Shown: in pieces, positions 4,852 to 6,058 of the stretch | Numbering within the stretch: position 1 is the first letter of the stretch | Layout of the letters: each line of letters starts with the position of its first letter | Origin: Fimbriiglobus sp. | GTDB lineage: Bacteria > Planctomycetota > Planctomycetia > Gemmatales > Gemmataceae | Direction of reading: 5' to 3' | DNA: 6,058 nucleotides | NCBI GenBank assembly: GCA_025352585.1 | Contig: JANXTD010000921.1 | Location: forward strand, 1-6,058 | Position numbers and translations under genes: made by a program | The notes under the pieces: model-generated | Databases searched by the model: none | The model's input: the letters and a program-made list of their open reading frames with translations, nothing else | What the model was told of the DNA's origin: nothing

Positions 4852-6058
4852 CTTCTACACCTCGCTCTGTGGTGGGGGCGGGTATGAGTACGACCGACGC
4901 TTCGCCGCCCGACGCCGGGCCGGTCGGGTGTCCCACCGGCGAGTAACCGGGTTCGCCGGGCAGCGGTTCGACCGCCTCGTCCGGTACGTCCTTCACCAAC
5001 AGCGAGAAGACGCACGGCACCACGAACAGGGTCGTCAGCAGGCCGGCGACGAGGCCGCCCAGCACCGCCCGCCCGAGCGGGACGTTGGCCTCGCTGCCGC
5101 GGTCCAGGCCGAGGGCCATCGGGATCAGGGCGAAGAACGTGGCCATCGCGGTCATGACGACGGGGCGCACCCGCACGCCCGCCGCCTTGCGGATGGCCTC
5201 CGTGGGGGTGAGCTTCTCGTCTCGCCGCAGGTTGGTGGCGAAGTCGGTCAGCAGCACCGTGTTCGACACGACAATCCCCACCATGAAGATCACCCCGAGC
5301 AGCGACTGCACGTTCAGAGCGGTGCCGGTGAAGTACAGCACCAGCACCACCCCGGTGACGCCGACCGGCACCGCGGACAGCACCACCAACGGCGTGACGT
5401 AGCTCCGGAACAGGGCCACCATCAGGAAGTAGATCAGGACCACCGCGGCGACCATGCCCATCGCCTGGTACTTGAACGTCGTCTGCATCTTCTCGTACTC
5501 GCCGCTCAGGACGACCTTGGCCCCCTCCATCGGCTTCTTCGCGTCGGCATCGTCCGGGTCGAACGGGGTCAGGCCGCCCTCGGGCCGCGGCGTGCCGAAC
5601 TTCGCCAGCGCAGCGTTCACGTCGTCAGCGACGTGGCCCAAGTCGCGGCCCGCCACGCCCAGGGTCAGGTCGATGGTCGGCTGGAGGTTCGTGTGGACGA
5701 TCTCCGAGGGCACCGTCACCCGCCTCATCTCGGCGAGGTTGCGCAGCGGGATCGACTTCTTCTGGGCCGGGCTGGTCACCGGGATGTCGAGCAGGGTCTC
5801 CAGCGACGTGATGTCCGCCTCCGGGTAGCTGACGCCGACGTAATACTGGTTGTGGCTGACCGGGTCGATCCAGAAGTTCTTCTTGTTGAACTGGACGCTG
5901 CTGTTCACCGCCGCCACCACGTTGCGCATGATGTCCTGCTGGCTGAGGCCCAGGGCGGCGGCCTTCGAGCGGTCCACGTCGATGACGTACTGCGGGTAGT
6001 CCATCCGCTGCATCACGCGGGCGTCCACGACGCCGTCGATGCCCCGCACCGCGGCGAG
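4844..6058 (-). CDS. RND-family efflux permease, C-terminal 404 residues (cut by right edge)
   Basis: This is the C-terminal part of a proton-driven RND exporter of the inner membrane (AcrB-like superfamily; full length about 1,000-1,100). The frame is open to the window edge, so no start is seen. Visible in order: the end of the second periplasmic porter/docking region (DGVVDARVMQRMDYPQ, VGVSYPEADITSLETLLDIP, KKSIPLRNLAEM); helix 8 at about 199-216; helices 9-10 at about 223-274 (LNVQSLLGVIFMVGIVVSN, then LLTDFA); the RPVVMTAMATFFALIPMAL segment of helix 11 (about 297-317); and helix 12 (about 330-354, LFVVPCVFSLL). A 50-residue Pro/Gly-rich cytoplasmic tail follows. An Asp-rich insertion precedes LSGEYEKM. 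The AcrB Lys940 position in helix 10 is Ser. Substrate class (drug-type or metal-type) cannot be set from this half; the sequence looks closer to the hydrophobe/amphiphile type than to CusA. Confidence 0.94.
   Translation of the reverse strand, partial: LAAVRGIDGVVDARVMQRMDYPQYVIDVDRSKAAALGLSQQDIMRNVVAAVNSSVQFNKKNFWIDPVSHNQYYVGVSYPEADITSLETLLDIPVTSPAQKKSIPLRNLAEMRRVTVPSEIVHTNLQPTIDLTLGVAGRDLGHVADDVNAALAKFGTPRPEGGLTPFDPDDADAKKPMEGAKVVLSGEYEKMQTTFKYQAMGMVAAVVLIYFLMVALFRSYVTPLVVLSAVPVGVTGVVLVLYFTGTALNVQSLLGVIFMVGIVVSNTVLLTDFATNLRRDEKLTPTEAIRKAAGVRVRPVVMTAMATFFALIPMALGLDRGSEANVPLGRAVLGGLVAGLLTTLFVVPCVFSLLVKDVPDEAVEPLPGEPGYSPVGHPTGPASGGEASVVLIPAPTTERGVEGG
4860..4863 (-). promoter_or_regulatory. 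Ribosome binding site of the DUF202 gene, inside the RND permease gene
   Basis: GAGG on the minus strand, 8 bases before the GTG at 4851. It lies in the last codons of the permease gene, supporting coupled translation and the non-ATG start. Confidence 0.5.

Noticed and set aside
4044..4946. Plus-strand frame of 300 residues crossing the convergent junction
   Set aside because: Arg/Gly-rich, no recognisable domain, and it overlaps three confident genes on both strands.

Overview
The window is GC-rich throughout, with strongly G/C-biased third codon positions and long spurious antisense frames. The GC content, the paired TolC-type proteins with proline-rich tails and the RND permease with a cytoplasmic-tail extension suggest a Gemmata-like planctomycete. 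That is an inference from protein style, not from a marker gene.

Layout. Positions 1-748 (minus strand) hold a two-gene unit: an ArsR/SmtB-family metalloregulator followed by an aquaporin/MIP channel that runs off the left edge. The two overlap by 8 bases. A clear dyad just upstream of the regulator (765-786) looks like its own operator. Positions about 787-1190 are non-coding and hold several perfect inverted repeats. Positions 1202-4467 (plus strand) hold two tandem, paralogous TolC-type outer membrane efflux proteins separated by 26 bases. The first has an ordinary signal peptide and a TTG start; the second has a lipoprotein signal peptide. Positions 4471-6058 (minus strand) hold a small DUF202 membrane protein and the C-terminal 404 residues of an RND-family efflux permease that enters from the right edge. 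The permease stop overlaps the DUF202 start by 8 bases. The plus and minus units converge with only 3 bases between stop codons.

How it may work together. An RND permease plus outer membrane factors forms a tripartite exporter; the membrane fusion protein is not in the window and would be expected beyond the right edge. The two outer membrane factors are the only candidates here for its outer membrane exit duct. The ArsR-aquaporin pair is a separate unit that resembles arsR-aqpS arrangements of arsenic-resistance loci, where a regulator senses As(III) and a channel passes it. Whether the two units belong to one metal/toxicant resistance island cannot be decided from this window.

Nothing here is clearly a wholly new system. 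The points most worth a second look are the dual outer membrane factors with different maturation routes, the DUF202 protein coupled to an RND permease, the cysteine arrangement of the regulator with its operator, and the nested hairpins in the 787-1190 gap.
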